The position numbers were made by a program, and so were the translations under genes. The notes under the pieces are model-generated. The model searched no databases. It had not been told where the DNA came from and worked only from the letters and a program-made list of their open reading frames with translations. Below are positions 1-10,093 of a stretch of 64,000 bases of DNA, piece by piece. This DNA comes from Zymoseptoria tritici IPO323. Taxonomy: Eukaryota; Ascomycota; Dothideomycetes; Mycosphaerellales; Mycosphaerellaceae. How positions within the stretch are numbered: position 1 is the first letter of the stretch; each line of letters opens with the position of its first letter. The DNA is taken from positions 1,860,001 through 1,924,000 of the forward strand of contig NC_018218.1 of NCBI RefSeq assembly GCF_000219625.1, in the 5' to 3' direction.

Positions 1-408
1 TTTCCAAAGCGCGCTAGTTCATGTACTTGACCGCCAACGCCTTCTTGACTTTGGTTGACCAACGCCCTGTTGACTTCGGTTGACCAACGCCCTCTGACTT
101 TCACCCTGGTAAACGCCCCGTGTACCAATTGTGCACCTGGCATCCCAGCCAGACCTGACCAGTCGATCGCGAAAAACTGATCATCATGTTCAGCAATGAG
201 CTTTCGCCTTTTGGATTGATCACTGCACAACAGCGAAAACCTGTAAAGCAGCATGGAGAATGATAGCGGCACAAAATATGTTATTGTGTCGCTGTCTCCT
301 ATAGCTGCCTTATCCTGGCATTCCGTAGCTCTTCAAACACGCCTTGCTCCACGCTAAACGATCCCAATCTGGCCTACCTACCAACGCAGGACGACACAAG
401 CCGGCAGA
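1..408. other. Left edge: 3' flank of the Snf12-like gene with short degenerate tandem repeats
   Basis: No gene is supported here. Positions 45-69 and 70-94 are two near-identical 25-bp units (core GGTTGACCAACGCCCT). They are flanked by more degenerate copies at about 28-44 and 95-119. The rest is the 3' flank of the minus-strand gene that ends at 409. Confidence 0.6.
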
Positions 409-2155
409 TCAATGCGCCTTGGTGTTCCTAGCCAACCACAAGCCAACACTCTCCTTTGCAAGATCAGTTCCCCACACGCCCTCCTTTCCACCGCGACGGA
501 ACTCCTCGCCGTTGGCGTCCTCGCCTCCTCCACGCGTCGCTTCCGCAAGGATGACCTCCAGATCTCTCTGCTGACTGCTGACCCAGCGCTTGATAAAGGA
601 CGTCGGGTCCTTGGCCAGATTGTCGTAGAACTTGCGCTTGGCATTCGTTTGGTGAATCTTCTGGACCAGCAAGGCGAGGTCGTCGTCGGTGTTGACGATG
701 GTTTGAAGATCACCGATGTGTGCTTTCGAGGTGTGGAAGCGGGTGAGTTGGTGGTGGAGAGGGTTGGGGAGTGGTACTCGAATGTCGTAGACGGTCGGTC
801 GACATGGTTTCATCTCTGTCGAATCTTCATCTTCTGCATCCAGTTCGGGATTCGGTGTGCCCGTGATGTATGGCTTGTCGACACGGATAGTGTATTGAAG
901 TTGAATTGGCGGGAGCGGGTGCAGGTGATGTTGTAGATGATCTGGAACGTATGGGAAATATACTTGGTCCGCCTTGAAGAGCTGGGAGGAAGTTAGCGAG
1001 ATGTCCCCACCCTGGACGATCAATTCGTAAATGCCTACCCTCTTTAACGGTTCGTCGCAAATGATCTTCCTCTTATCGTCATCCTCTTGAAGCCCCATTG
1101 CTCGACAATACTCCCATACGCCCTGCACAGCGCCAGCGCGGTCTTCCTCCTCTGTGTCCAGAATTTCAGCCAGTTCTGGACTCAACCTAAAGCGCTCACT
1201 CTTCTCGTCTCGAACGAGGTTGATCGTCACATTGATCGGCTCGTCAGATTTCCGCGTAAACTCCAGAGTGTCGAAGGCTGCCTCTGCACTATTGGCATCG
1301 TAGTTCGGGTTCTGCGGTCCGGGTTGAGGTTTCCTCCATTCGATCTGACTGGTACCGTCTGGCTGAAGGTTCGGGTTGCGGTCAAAGTCGATTGTGATGG
1401 CTTTGAAGAACGAGCTGAGGCGTGGTCGGTGTGCGGTGGCTGGCTTGTCGTCCTCTTCCTCCTCAGAGTCGTCCAGTAAACGTCCCTCAATCTTCACCCG
1501 ATACGTCGCCTGGTTCTCGCCCAACTCAAACATGCCATCGTCATTGCCGATCCCGTCTTCCAATGCTTGCCATGGCTGTCCCTCTACTGTGTTGGATATC
1601 CATACCCGCAGAATTCCCTCTTTTCTTGTGTACCGTCGCTGAAGGTTGTCGCTGATGTCCAATCTCTTGCGCATCATGGCTGCGTCAAGTTTGCGCTCCA
1701 CCTCGCGTAGCTTCCTGTATCGCTCGACTCCATCTCCCACCACAGCCTCGCTAATCTCGTCCGGGATATCGCGGTCGGTCGGCTTCTTGGCTTGTCTGCG
1801 CGCCAGATCGTGTCTACGGAGGGCCTCCAAGTGTTGCGCCTGAATTTGCGCAGGAGTCAAAGCCGGTTGGCCGGCGTGTGCCTGAGGTGGTGCGACCATT
1901 GGTCCTGCAGCGCGAAAGGTTCGCTCCAAGTCAGCAAAGCTGATTTTACGCCGGTGCTGCGCGCGCGATTGCTCCATGGCGGAAGATCGCGCAGATTGGC
2001 GAAGCTCGAGAAGGGGAGCAGGAACACGAAAGGAGTGACTGAAGCAGGCGCAAGAGCCAGCGCAGGAAGGTGTAAGTGAATGTGTCTATCTTACCAGGAC
2101 CTCGTCTCGCCGACGTCGCATGCTGGTTCGCTTGATAGTTTCGGTAAGTTTGCAT
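409..2155 (-). CDS. SNF12: SWI/SNF-RSC complex subunit, Snf12/Rsc6 (BAF60/SMARCD) family
   Basis: Probable SWI/SNF or RSC chromatin-remodelling subunit, nuclear. I model two exons, 2155-2095 and 1904-409, giving 518 aa. The 190-nt intron has donor GTAAGA, branch TGCTGAC and acceptor CTGCAG, and the phase closes exactly. The ATG at 1977 lies inside this intron, so the longest open frame starts wrongly. Exon 1 encodes a polar start (MQTYRNYQANQ...). Next comes the family block KPTDRDIP...YRKLREVERKLD with MMRKRLDI, then RVWISNTVEGQPWQ. A SWIB/MDM2-like domain lies around residues 270-345. The C-terminus is charged. Snf12 and Rsc6 cannot be told apart in filamentous fungi, which usually keep one gene. 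The gene diverges from the amidohydrolase at 2645. Confidence 0.88.
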
Positions 2156-2644
2156 CTTGCCGCCGATCGCTTGGCCGAACTTCAAGCTTGTTGATTGTGT
2201 AGAATGGCGACAAAGCACGATGGAAGTCGCCGCGATGAGGTTCGATGGTGGAGGTTGAATTGATGTTGATGGATGATGAGCGGCGCGTGGTTACGCGAGA
2301 CGCGGAGGAGGTGAATAAGAAAGAAAGGGAGGAGATCAAGCGAAGGCGCGGGGCACTTGGGCTCTTGGGAGGGAACATGCGTCAGGCGGACGAAGATTAC
2401 TTTGTCACGATACCGACACTCGGGGAGAGTACAATAGCAGTTCAGGAGCAGGATTGCACGACGATGTGACTGTGCTGTACATCGCTGGCGCATTGGATAC
2501 TCGCTGTTGGCTCGTGGTGAGCGGAAGTGACGCAGCCATGATCTGTGAGCGTAATGGTCACTGGGACTGCGATTTCCTTCCTTCTTCTTCTTCATCACGA
2601 CTTGCGATTGACACACACGGAAATACTCTCAGATCAATGACATT
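2156..2644. promoter_or_regulatory. Divergent intergenic region of the Snf12-like and amidohydrolase genes
   Basis: This 489-bp stretch separates two outward-facing start codons, so it must hold both promoters. No clear TATA box or operator stands out. A CT-rich tract (CTTCCTTCTTCTTCTTC, about 2576-2594) precedes the plus-strand start, as in many fungal 5' leaders. Confidence 0.5.
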
Positions 2645-4003
2645 ATGGCTAATGTTGACATACACAACGTCGCTCTGCCCAATACCCCTGCGGATACGCA
2701 ATGGACCGTTAGAGTGAAAGACGGCCTCGTCGAGGACATTTCTCCCGCCGATGAGACCCTCACATTAAAGGACAACTCCGTGGACGGCAAGGGAGCATTG
2801 CTGGCCCCATCGCTCTGCCATCCGCACATACACCTGGATAAGGCTTTCCTGCTATCGCATCCGAGATACGCACATCTCCAGGTCGAGAAGGGAGACTTCC
2901 AAGAAGCCATGGACCTCACAGGAAAGGCAAAATCTCAATTCGAGCACGAGGATCTGTTGGAACGTGGTCAGCGACTGATCGACGAAAGCGTGGCTGCTGG
3001 CGTTACGCACATGCGTGCCTTTATCGAACTTGATGCCGGTGTTGGCAACAAGTGCTTGTCCGCTGGAATCGAGCTGCGTCAAAAGGCTAAGCAGAGTGGC
3101 TCCTGCCAAGTGCAGCTCTGCGCCTTCGCTCAGTTGCCGCTGTTCTCTTCGTCTCCAGGCGATGAGGATGGAAGTGTGATTCGTGATCTCATGCGGGAAG
3201 CTGCACGAAATGGACATGTTGACGCTATTGGCAGCACACCTTACGTCGAGCAGGACAGGGCAAGAATGAAGCGCAATGTCGACTGGATGGTCGATCTTAG
3301 CATGGAGTTTGACCTTCACTTGGACTTCCACCTGGACTACAACCTCGATCCAGAGAACGAGCCGCTGGTCTGGCATGTAATCAATTCGCTGCAGTACAAG
3401 AGTTGGAGAGCGCAGACTTCAGAGAAAACGGTCGTCCTGGGTCACTGCACTCGGTTGGCGCTATTTGATGACAGGGAATGGCGTCGCCTTGCGGATGCTA
3501 TTGGCGAGGCCGAGCTGCCGATATCATTCGTTGGACTACCAACGAGCGATCTCTTCATGATGCGTGCCGGCAAGCGACCAGAAATTCGCGGCACTCTGGA
3601 TATTCCGCGAATGATCAACGAGTATGATCTCAACGCATGCATCTCCATCAACAACATTGGGAATGCCTTCACGCCTTTCGGATCGTGTGACCCTCTGGCA
3701 CTCGCTTGTCAGGGTGTGGGAGTATACCAGGCCGGGACTAAGAAGGATGCAGAACTACTGTTCGAATGTGTTAGCACCCGGGCCAGGGCCGCGATCGGGC
3801 TCGGACGGACTATTGCGCATGACACCAGGCTTGACGTTCGAAAGGGAGACCAAGCCAATTTCATCCTTTTCGATGGCTCCGGTCAAGGGAGCAATCGATG
3901 GAGGAACAGATCGAGCATCAGTGAGGCAGTGTATCTGTATGATCATTGCAAGAACAGGCGAGGCCTGCTGGGTGGAAAGGTGGTCAATGGTGAAGTGCCA
4001 TAG
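2645..4003 (+). CDS. Amidohydrolase-superfamily protein, cytosine-deaminase-like, atypical active site
   Basis: Single-exon 452-aa protein with the layout of a metal-dependent amidohydrolase of the CodA/cytosine-deaminase-like branch. The first metal motif is HPHIHLDK (H61, H63). The barrel continues with LHLDFHLDYN (H225, H229) and LGHCTR (H267). The C-terminus returns to the small beta domain with DVRKGDQANFILFD. Two positions depart from CodA-type enzymes: the catalytic Glu of the H-x-D-E motif is replaced (HLDYN), and the metal-binding Asp region reads SINNIGN (N336/N337). The family fold is clear, but substrate and even hydrolase activity are not. The start is the first ATG of the frame. 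A spliced-looking intron follows the stop codon. Confidence 0.8.
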   Translation: MANVDIHNVALPNTPADTQWTVRVKDGLVEDISPADETLTLKDNSVDGKGALLAPSLCHPHIHLDKAFLLSHPRYAHLQVEKGDFQEAMDLTGKAKSQFEHEDLLERGQRLIDESVAAGVTHMRAFIELDAGVGNKCLSAGIELRQKAKQSGSCQVQLCAFAQLPLFSSSPGDEDGSVIRDLMREAARNGHVDAIGSTPYVEQDRARMKRNVDWMVDLSMEFDLHLDFHLDYNLDPENEPLVWHVINSLQYKSWRAQTSEKTVVLGHCTRLALFDDREWRRLADAIGEAELPISFVGLPTSDLFMMRAGKRPEIRGTLDIPRMINEYDLNACISINNIGNAFTPFGSCDPLALACQGVGVYQAGTKKDAELLFECVSTRARAAIGLGRTIAHDTRLDVRKGDQANFILFDGSGQGSNRWRNRSSISEAVYLYDHCKNRRGLLGGKVVNGEVP

Positions 4004-4012
4004 AAAGACGAG

Positions 4013-4066
4013 GTAAGTCTGGGTCATCTGCAAGAATATTGTGGTCGACTAACTAATGTCTCGCAG
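4013..4066 (+). other. Probable 3'-UTR intron of the amidohydrolase gene
   Basis: Nine nucleotides after the TAG at 4001-4003 there is a textbook 54-nt fungal intron: donor GTAAGT, branch GACTAAC and acceptor CGCAG. The length matches coding introns elsewhere in the window. The junction would sit about 10 nt after the stop, too close to predict nonsense-mediated decay. Confidence 0.65.
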
Positions 4067-4276
4067 AGGTGAAGCCAATGTGAACAGAATTCACTTGGGC
4101 TAAATTAAAGCATCCGTTCCTTCCAGATTGAGACAAACATCGCAGCGCCAAGACCACCCGTTTGATGCATCCCAACCTCGCAGACCATGATTTCGTCTTC
4201 TGCTCCATCCATCTCAGCGTTGCGAAATCGCCAGCCCAATCACTCATCTGTTCATCATCTGGTCTATGTTTTGAAA

Positions 4277-6402
4277 ATGCCGATTGCTCTCGACTATGAT
4301 GTGTAAGTCTTATCGATTATCACCACTCCGCCCCCACTTCGGTTGACCAGGTAAACAGAGACGGGAACGTCGTCGGCGGGCACTATGTCGAGAAGCTCCC
4401 CGAGCGCCGTCCCGCCTTCGAGTCTCCGAGCAGTGGAAGACCTGCCAGCTTCCTGCCACCAAACCTTCAACCACCACCCTTTACGAATACCACCATGCCC
4501 GCTGAACGCCGCAGGCAAACGAAGCGCAACCTCAACGCGACCATGCATCCAACTTCACGTCCTCCGCGCAAGGCTGCAGCTGCATCGCGCGCAGCGCTGA
4601 ATCATGAAGAACGACACGACGCAGGCGGCGCTCAGCCAGGCTCTTTTCATGATGTTGGCTTTCGACGCAACATCGCAACACCAGACGACCTCTCACACCT
4701 TTCGGAGTCCTTGATGCTTCATCAGCAACCTCACGGCCTCCGACTGCAACCCGATGGCTATCTCGAGCAGCGCGACGAAGCCACCTTCACCTCCGCCAGC
4801 GATTCGACTTGGCCGCCACCCACCGGCCACGTCCACCACACGTACGAGCACGCATCGATGACTGCCGTGTCATCCGTGCACTCAACACTACCGGTGTTCT
4901 CAAAAGACGCCGACGACCAGCTGGTAAGTGTACCTCTTGCGACTTCTTTTGTGACCCAGGCGGCGGTGGCAGCAACCAGCATCAAACCTTTCGTCCCACA
5001 CCCTGTGCCAGTGAAGTCTTTGCCCGACGCGCCACATCCTGTTGAGTCACCGGCTATCTCTCCAACTCTCGCCAAAGCACGCGGCTTCATCGCCAGCTTC
5101 ACCAAGCACTTTCAGAAAACTCCAGACGCCGTTAGCGACTTCGGAAAGCTCTGCGCAGAGTTCAATGAGAAGGCCATCGCGGCGGAGGACTTCTACGCCA
5201 GCGTGTATTTAATACTGCTGCGGAATGACTCACTTCACCTCCTACCTGGATTCCTAGATTTTCTGCCGCCGCTGTGGAAAGACGCAGATCTCACCTGGCT
5301 GAACAGAGCCGTGGAGGATAACTACAAGAAGTCCTCTGAGGGAGAGTCTGCGCAGTCACCGGCATCGCGCAAGAAAGCTTTGCCCAAGAGAAAGACCAAG
5401 AAGCGACCAGTCAATGGATTCACCACAGCTTCTCCGGCTGACGAAGTCCATGCCGAGATGGCCAGAGCAGGGAGCCACTCAATGTACATCAATCCCGCCT
5501 CACTCCTCAAGTACAACGGCTCCCACACAATGACCGACCGCTCCACAAGCCCAGAGTCGGCTGCAGATGACGAAGGCTCCGAAGAGCCTCTTCGACGCAT
5601 CGTCAAATTGAAGATCGGAAAGCGCCTCCCAGCTGCATTTCCAAAGACTCCTCCAGCGAAGCGCAAATACGCACGCAAGAACTCGAAGAAGACTCCGGCT
5701 CCTGCAGTCTCCGCGCCGCCCGCCACACCAGGTGACACCTCCGAAGCTAGAGAGCTCTCCACGCCCCTGACGCGCAAAGGCAGGTATCGCTACGGCGACC
5801 ACCGCGCCTCCGAGATCCCCCATTTCGGCCACTACAAGACCCGCCGGGCCGTGCTCGCTCGCTCATCTCGTCCTTATGTTCATCTCGTCTGCGGCCAAGG
5901 CTTCTCTCACCCTCACGATGTCAAAGACCACCACAGCAACACCACCGGCAGGAAAGGCGGATTGGGATGTGTGTCGAAGACTCGTGATGAGAAACAGAAG
6001 AAGCTGACTTGGGATGCACACGAGAGTTGTCAGATCGGATATCCGAGAGTGAACTACACGAAAGTCAAAGATGGATACGTGGTGCTGGACCTGGAGAGTG
6101 CGGAGAAGATTGAGAGGGCAGTCCAGGCTGGGCTGAAGTACCAGCGAGATCATTATGAAGTGCAACAGGGTGACGAGACTGTGGATGAAGGAGACAGCGG
6201 CGAGGACGACGATGCGGAAGGCACAGACGACGATGAGAGAGTGGACAGTGGCAATGAGGCGGATGCCGACAAAGATGTTGAAATGCCTGATGCGCCTGTG
6301 GAGAATGTGGCCAGCTCTGTACCCACTGAGGAGATCTCCGAGGTCGCTATGCAGTTCGGTCTGCGGAGGAGGGGTGCGCGGGTTGTATATGGCGGCATGT
6401 GA
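4277..6402 (+). CDS. Putative nuclear protein with PAH-like helical region and degenerate C2H2-like motif
   Basis: Not a gene I can name. Two exons, 4277-4302 and 4359-6402, give 689 aa. The 56-nt intron (GTAAGT...ACAG) adds 54 residues upstream of the ATG at 4495 in the same frame. Residues about 248-316 resemble a paired amphipathic helix or related helical module (FGKLCAEFNEKAI, then GFLDFLPPLW). Lys/Arg-rich segments such as KKALPKRKTKKRP look like nuclear localisation signals. Near residues 515-530 a C2H2-like element occurs (CGQGFSHPHDVKDHH) that lacks the second Cys at normal spacing. The C-terminus is very acidic. A 36-nt GTAAGT...CAG stretch at 4924-4959 is in frame and probably coding, being shorter than any intron here. 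A chromatin or transcription role is inference. Confidence 0.75.
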
Positions 6403-7129
6403 AGGGATTTTCAAGAGAACGAGTCGGGCCTCGATGGAACAGGACGGGCGCAGAGACTGCGAGTCTGTAATGACCAACAACTGCATGAGACCGAATGAGG
6501 CTGAACGGACTGGACGGAGGAACATGCTGCTGCAGCTGCGTGCAGCGAGCTCGGATTTTGTGGTGGACTCAACATGACAGGTCGAATTCAATCCGCGGGG
6601 GATTGGGCTAATCCTCGTCCGTCGACAGGAAGCTACTCATGGTGCACGCAAGTGTGGTGAGCACTGATACACTTGCACGCGCTATGAATGAAACGACGAT
6701 ACCTGCAATCACATGCGAGAAGATGAAGCGGTTCAATAGACCTCCCATTAAAGCCATGACAAGAGCATGCACACCAAATCGCCTTCAACGCTAGCCTAAC
6801 ACTGCCAGCACATTCTCGCTACCCTTTCGCCTCCTCCAATCAATGCATCATCCTTCCCTGCATGTCCTTTCGTTCCTCCAGCCGCTCGTCCGCGGTGCCG
6901 TGGGGCAAGCTCGCAGCTTTAAATCGACCACCGCGCTTCGCGAGCCTCAATCGTCAGAGCCCGGCCCTGATTTACTCCTGCTTCCCATTCGTCTCCAACC
7001 AATGCGCATGTCAAGTCCAAAGTGCGAAGCAAAACTCCGATGTACATTCCTGCGCCGGTCCGAACTGATCATGGTCTCGTAGCATCTTTCAGCTTTAGCT
7101 GATGATAGATGATGGTGGCCAGGAACGTT
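6403..7129. other. Intergenic region with no recognised gene
   Basis: The 3' flanks of two converging genes. The short open frames (for example 6843-7082) lack coding character and recognisable motifs. Confidence 0.5.
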
Positions 7130-7363
7130 TTATTCCTCGGCAATGTCAACATGGCCGAGTCGTAGGAAGCGACTCGATGAGCTGGAAGTGCTGGACGTGC
7201 TGGAGTCGCTGCTGCTGCGTTGGGTCTTGACGACGGGTTCGATGGTGTCGACTTTTGTGGCAGTTGAGGGTGAGGGTGGAGAGATTGCTTTCTCGGAGTA
7301 GTTGACTGGGCTGAGGCTGAGGAAGGTCGATGGACGACGATCTGTGAATTGCTGAGTGGACAT
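7130..7363 (-). CDS. Small Ser-rich fungal protein of unknown function
   Basis: A 77-aa frame starts at the ATG at 7363 (MSTQQFTDRRPSTFLSLSPV). A longer in-frame start lies at 7417. The layout is conserved-looking: a basic RRPST/LSLSP head, a Pro/Ser/Thr-rich middle with a run of SSTSSSSS, and a short C-terminal RFLRLGHV. Many filamentous ascomycetes carry small proteins of this style ending near an LKLGPV-like motif, so I take it as real and not a shadow, although I cannot name it. There are no membrane segments or signal peptide. The low-complexity composition is the main reason for caution. Confidence 0.5.
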   Translation of the reverse strand: MSTQQFTDRRPSTFLSLSPVNYSEKAISPPSPSTATKVDTIEPVVKTQRSSSDSSTSSTSSSSSRFLRLGHVDIAEE

Positions 7364-9718
7364 GGTGATTGCGTTGTTGCTTGAGTGCTTGAATGTTGAA
7401 TTGAGGTTGGCTCGCAAAGGTTGATGCTGTTGGCAATGCTATCGTAGTATATGAAACTCTGCTTGGGTGAATAAACTGAAGACGGTCTAGCAGGACGAGG
7501 GACAGACAATATATATGCCTTCCCACTTCTGCAAAGCCTTTGACGGGTCGGTAGTTCTTTGCGTCTTTGACAAACTAGCGTCATTGCCATCGATCTTGAA
7601 ATTGCAGGCGGTCAGACGGGGCTCGTTGGCACGCCATCCGCTTGTCCAGATACGCCAGAACACGAAAACCATTCGGAGGCCGATCGACGCAACCCGGAAA
7701 TAAAGTGCATGGTAAAGGGTATCGCAGCTGCAAAACATGAAGTCCTCGGCTCGGTTGTCTACGGCACACTCTCAGATCCTGGCGTTATTGTCGTTATCGT
7801 GGGGAAACAAGCTCTCGTCGAGGTTAGCTCCTCGAAGTGAATTGGCGACAGGTACGAAAGTTTGAAAAGTGACCTGCTGACATTGTTCTAAACACAAGTG
7901 AGCGCCGGTGACGTCCACATTGTGTGGACCATGTGATCGGTGTGAGACAGAGTCAGATGTATTCGAGTCTTCTCCAAGGTCTGGCCATGCTGCCGGTCAC
8001 GCAACGTAAAGGCTCGATCATTGAGGTTCCCTCGAATCGTCTGTTGGACCGGCGTCATCGTGTCGGTTAGCCGCGTCTGCTGGGCTGAAGCCTATAATAA
8101 GGATTGCTGAAGTTGAATATCGTCCGCGGACGATGCGTTTGCTGAGAATGTGGCCATCCGCCGCGAGACTGATGTCCCTTCATCATTGACACCGTATCTG
8201 GGCAGAATTTGCTGAGTCTCATGTGCGACAAGCGAGAGCCATATCGGCGACCTTCAGCAGGCGTGCCCTGGTCAGGAAAGTGTGCCCAGAAATGGAGTAC
8301 GCCACAGTCTTGACCTACCATTAGAGCTCGTCGTGTTTGTGGCGCACATTGTCCTCATGGCGTGGCTTGATTGAACAGTAGTGTTTGTTGCCGCTTTGTT
8401 CAAAAAGAGCCTGCACTTTCAAGACGAGCGCATACAGGTCAAGGCACCGCTTGGGACATCTCGTTCTGCTGATGACAAGGAGCGCAGCAATCATCACTCC
8501 CGCGCAGACATCGCGTCGTTTGCTCGGATTGCCCATGCCTGATCGCTGGCGCAGGCTCTTGGAGAGCTCGAGGTCTGTTTGGCCGGTGTCAACGCGGCAC
8601 TCCACGCACAATGAACACAAGAAAGCAGCCATCCGAGCTTCTGGTCATGTCTGCGCGATCAAAATGCGGATGAGAAGCGCGGGAACCTGCGCGCCGTTGG
8701 CTAGGCGCGCATAGCGGTCAGTTGTTCTGTCTTGCACAAAAGATTTTTGCTGAACCATGTCGGGATGATACGGCTCGCCTGTCACCAGCCTTGTGGTACG
8801 TGATGCCCGCTGCTGTGATACCGACCTGTCAAGACAGGGAGTTTGCCGACTCGGGACGCGTCCGGGACACAAGTGCGATGGTATTGTCGAAGACGCGCAC
8901 CGAGAGCTGCGAGGTAAGGGTGAGAATGTCTGCGACTGCGATGGGTAGCAGGACAACAAACAAGGCTCGGCGTTGCGAATGTCAGTGGCATATCAGATGA
9001 ATTCACACCGCATCTGGAGACATGCATGTTCACACATTTTTCTCAGTCGGCTCGGGACACGGCAGGGTTCCATGCCGGATGACTTGTGCACTCGCACGTC
9101 ACTGCAATCACGATCCTCAGGATGGACATGGTTTGAAGTTCCCGCACCTGTTCTCAACTTACTCATCATGCATGTCACGTCGCAGCATCAGAGTCAATAC
9201 GATACAGCCCGGTCGCTTCCTCGTTGAAGTCGCAATCGCAGTGCAAACACGACAAGGCGAATCAGAAAATGATTGAAAGTGCAGGTCACCGACTGCAGGC
9301 CAAGTGCGACCATTCGACTCCACTGTCAAATGAGGGGCCCTCGACTTGTTAAGCTTTTGGAGACTTCGACCGCACGGCAAGGATGTCGACTGCTGGCACA
9401 TCAGAACCGGCATTAGCTCGCGTCGTGATACTGTCAAGCGTCACGGGAAACTCTTCCCCGACGAGTGCCCTTTACTGCCCTCACCTTGGCCAACATGAAG
9501 CGAGCCACCAGGTGCCGGAAGCAGCACAGGAAAATAACGGCATCAGGGCATGCCTGTCTCTCGCGTGGCATCTTGACACCTGCTCCTTGCATCTCCCAGC
9601 ATACCAAACGGCTCGCTGCCGATTTCTGACATGAGAGAGCCCGCTACTCTTGTCCGCACAGCAGCATATCCCGTCGTACAATGCTGTCCTGACGGCACTT
9701 TGTTTGCGTCTCGCGGAC
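7364..9718. other. Gene-poor region with no supported gene
   Basis: About 2.4 kb on which open frames on both strands are short, overlap each other and lack family motifs. No transposase, reverse transcriptase or long direct or inverted terminal repeats were seen. Base composition is close to the neighbours, so it is not an AT-rich RIP island. A spliced small gene or non-coding RNA cannot be excluded. Confidence 0.5.
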
Positions 9719-9776
9719 TTTATAAGTTTTCCTTCGTGCTCCAACTGCTGGCCCTTGCCTCTCTCTCTCTCTCTCT
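9719..9776 (+). promoter_or_regulatory. Putative TATA box and CT tract upstream of the small Cys-rich gene
   Basis: TTTATAAG at 9719-9726 is followed by a (CT)9 run at 9759-9776. The pair resembles a fungal core promoter with a pyrimidine-rich initiation region. It lies about 200 bp before the ATG at 9941, a distance shortened by the probable leader intron at 9857-9910. Confidence 0.4.
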
Positions 9777-9856
9777 GCTTCAGTCTTCTTTGCTAGTGCT
9801 CTGCATCTACCTGGTCGATTTTCTGAATCTTGGGCCGCTTGACAACCTTCAGATCG

Positions 9857-9910
9857 GTGAGCATCGTCATACCGCCTGGAAACAATGCAGGCTCAACTGA
9901 TCGTGACTAG
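9857..9910 (+). other. Probable 5'-UTR intron of the small Cys-rich gene
   Basis: Donor GGTGAGC, a GTGAC branch-like element and acceptor CTAG bound a 54-nt segment, the modal intron size in this window. It ends 30 nt before the ATG at 9941. It supports transcription on the plus strand. Confidence 0.4.
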
Positions 9911-9940
9911 CTCTGGTCCCTCTAAAGCAACACGACCACC

Positions 9941-10093
9941 ATGTGCACTCAAGTCACGCACGAATACGCTGCATGCAAACACAAGATTGTAGAGAAGGTG
10001 CCGTGTGCTGTATCAAGACGAACGCCTTGTGGCGTACTCAGCCCACGGACGGTGGTACATCAACAGAAATGCTTCAAGTGCGGTGGAGGATGA
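9941..10093 (+). CDS. 50-aa cysteine-rich small protein
   Basis: A 50-codon frame with a good context (ACCACCATGTGC). It opens MCTQVTHEYAAC and continues with CKHK, VPCAV and TPCG, ending in KCFKCGGG. Cysteines sit at 2, 12, 22, 30, 44 and 47, with His7, His14 and His40. The spacing (MCxxV..Y.C.H....VPC...C........C..C) resembles a group of tiny fungal proteins with a likely metal-binding Cys/His pattern. There is no signal peptide, so it should be cytosolic or nuclear, not a secreted effector. A TATA-like box and a probable 5'-UTR intron precede it. The function is unknown. It is too short for usual length cut-offs. Confidence 0.6.
   Translation: MCTQVTHEYAACKHKIVEKVPCAVSRRTPCGVLSPRTVVHQQKCFKCGGG

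Noticed and set aside
409..1977. Snf12-like protein starting at 1977 (MEQSRAQHRR)
   Set aside because: A phase-perfect intron from 2094 to 1905 with a good branch point joins a more typical N-terminus starting at 2155.
4924..4959. 36-nt GTAAGT...CAG candidate intron in the PAH-like gene
   Set aside because: Shorter than any other intron here (47 nt minimum) and in frame, so more likely coding.
7364..9718. Transposable element remnant
   Set aside because: No terminal repeats, no transposase or reverse-transcriptase motifs and no AT bias.
9759..9776. (CT)9 microsatellite as a separate repeat locus
   Set aside because: Better explained as the pyrimidine tract of a fungal core promoter, and too short to call alone.
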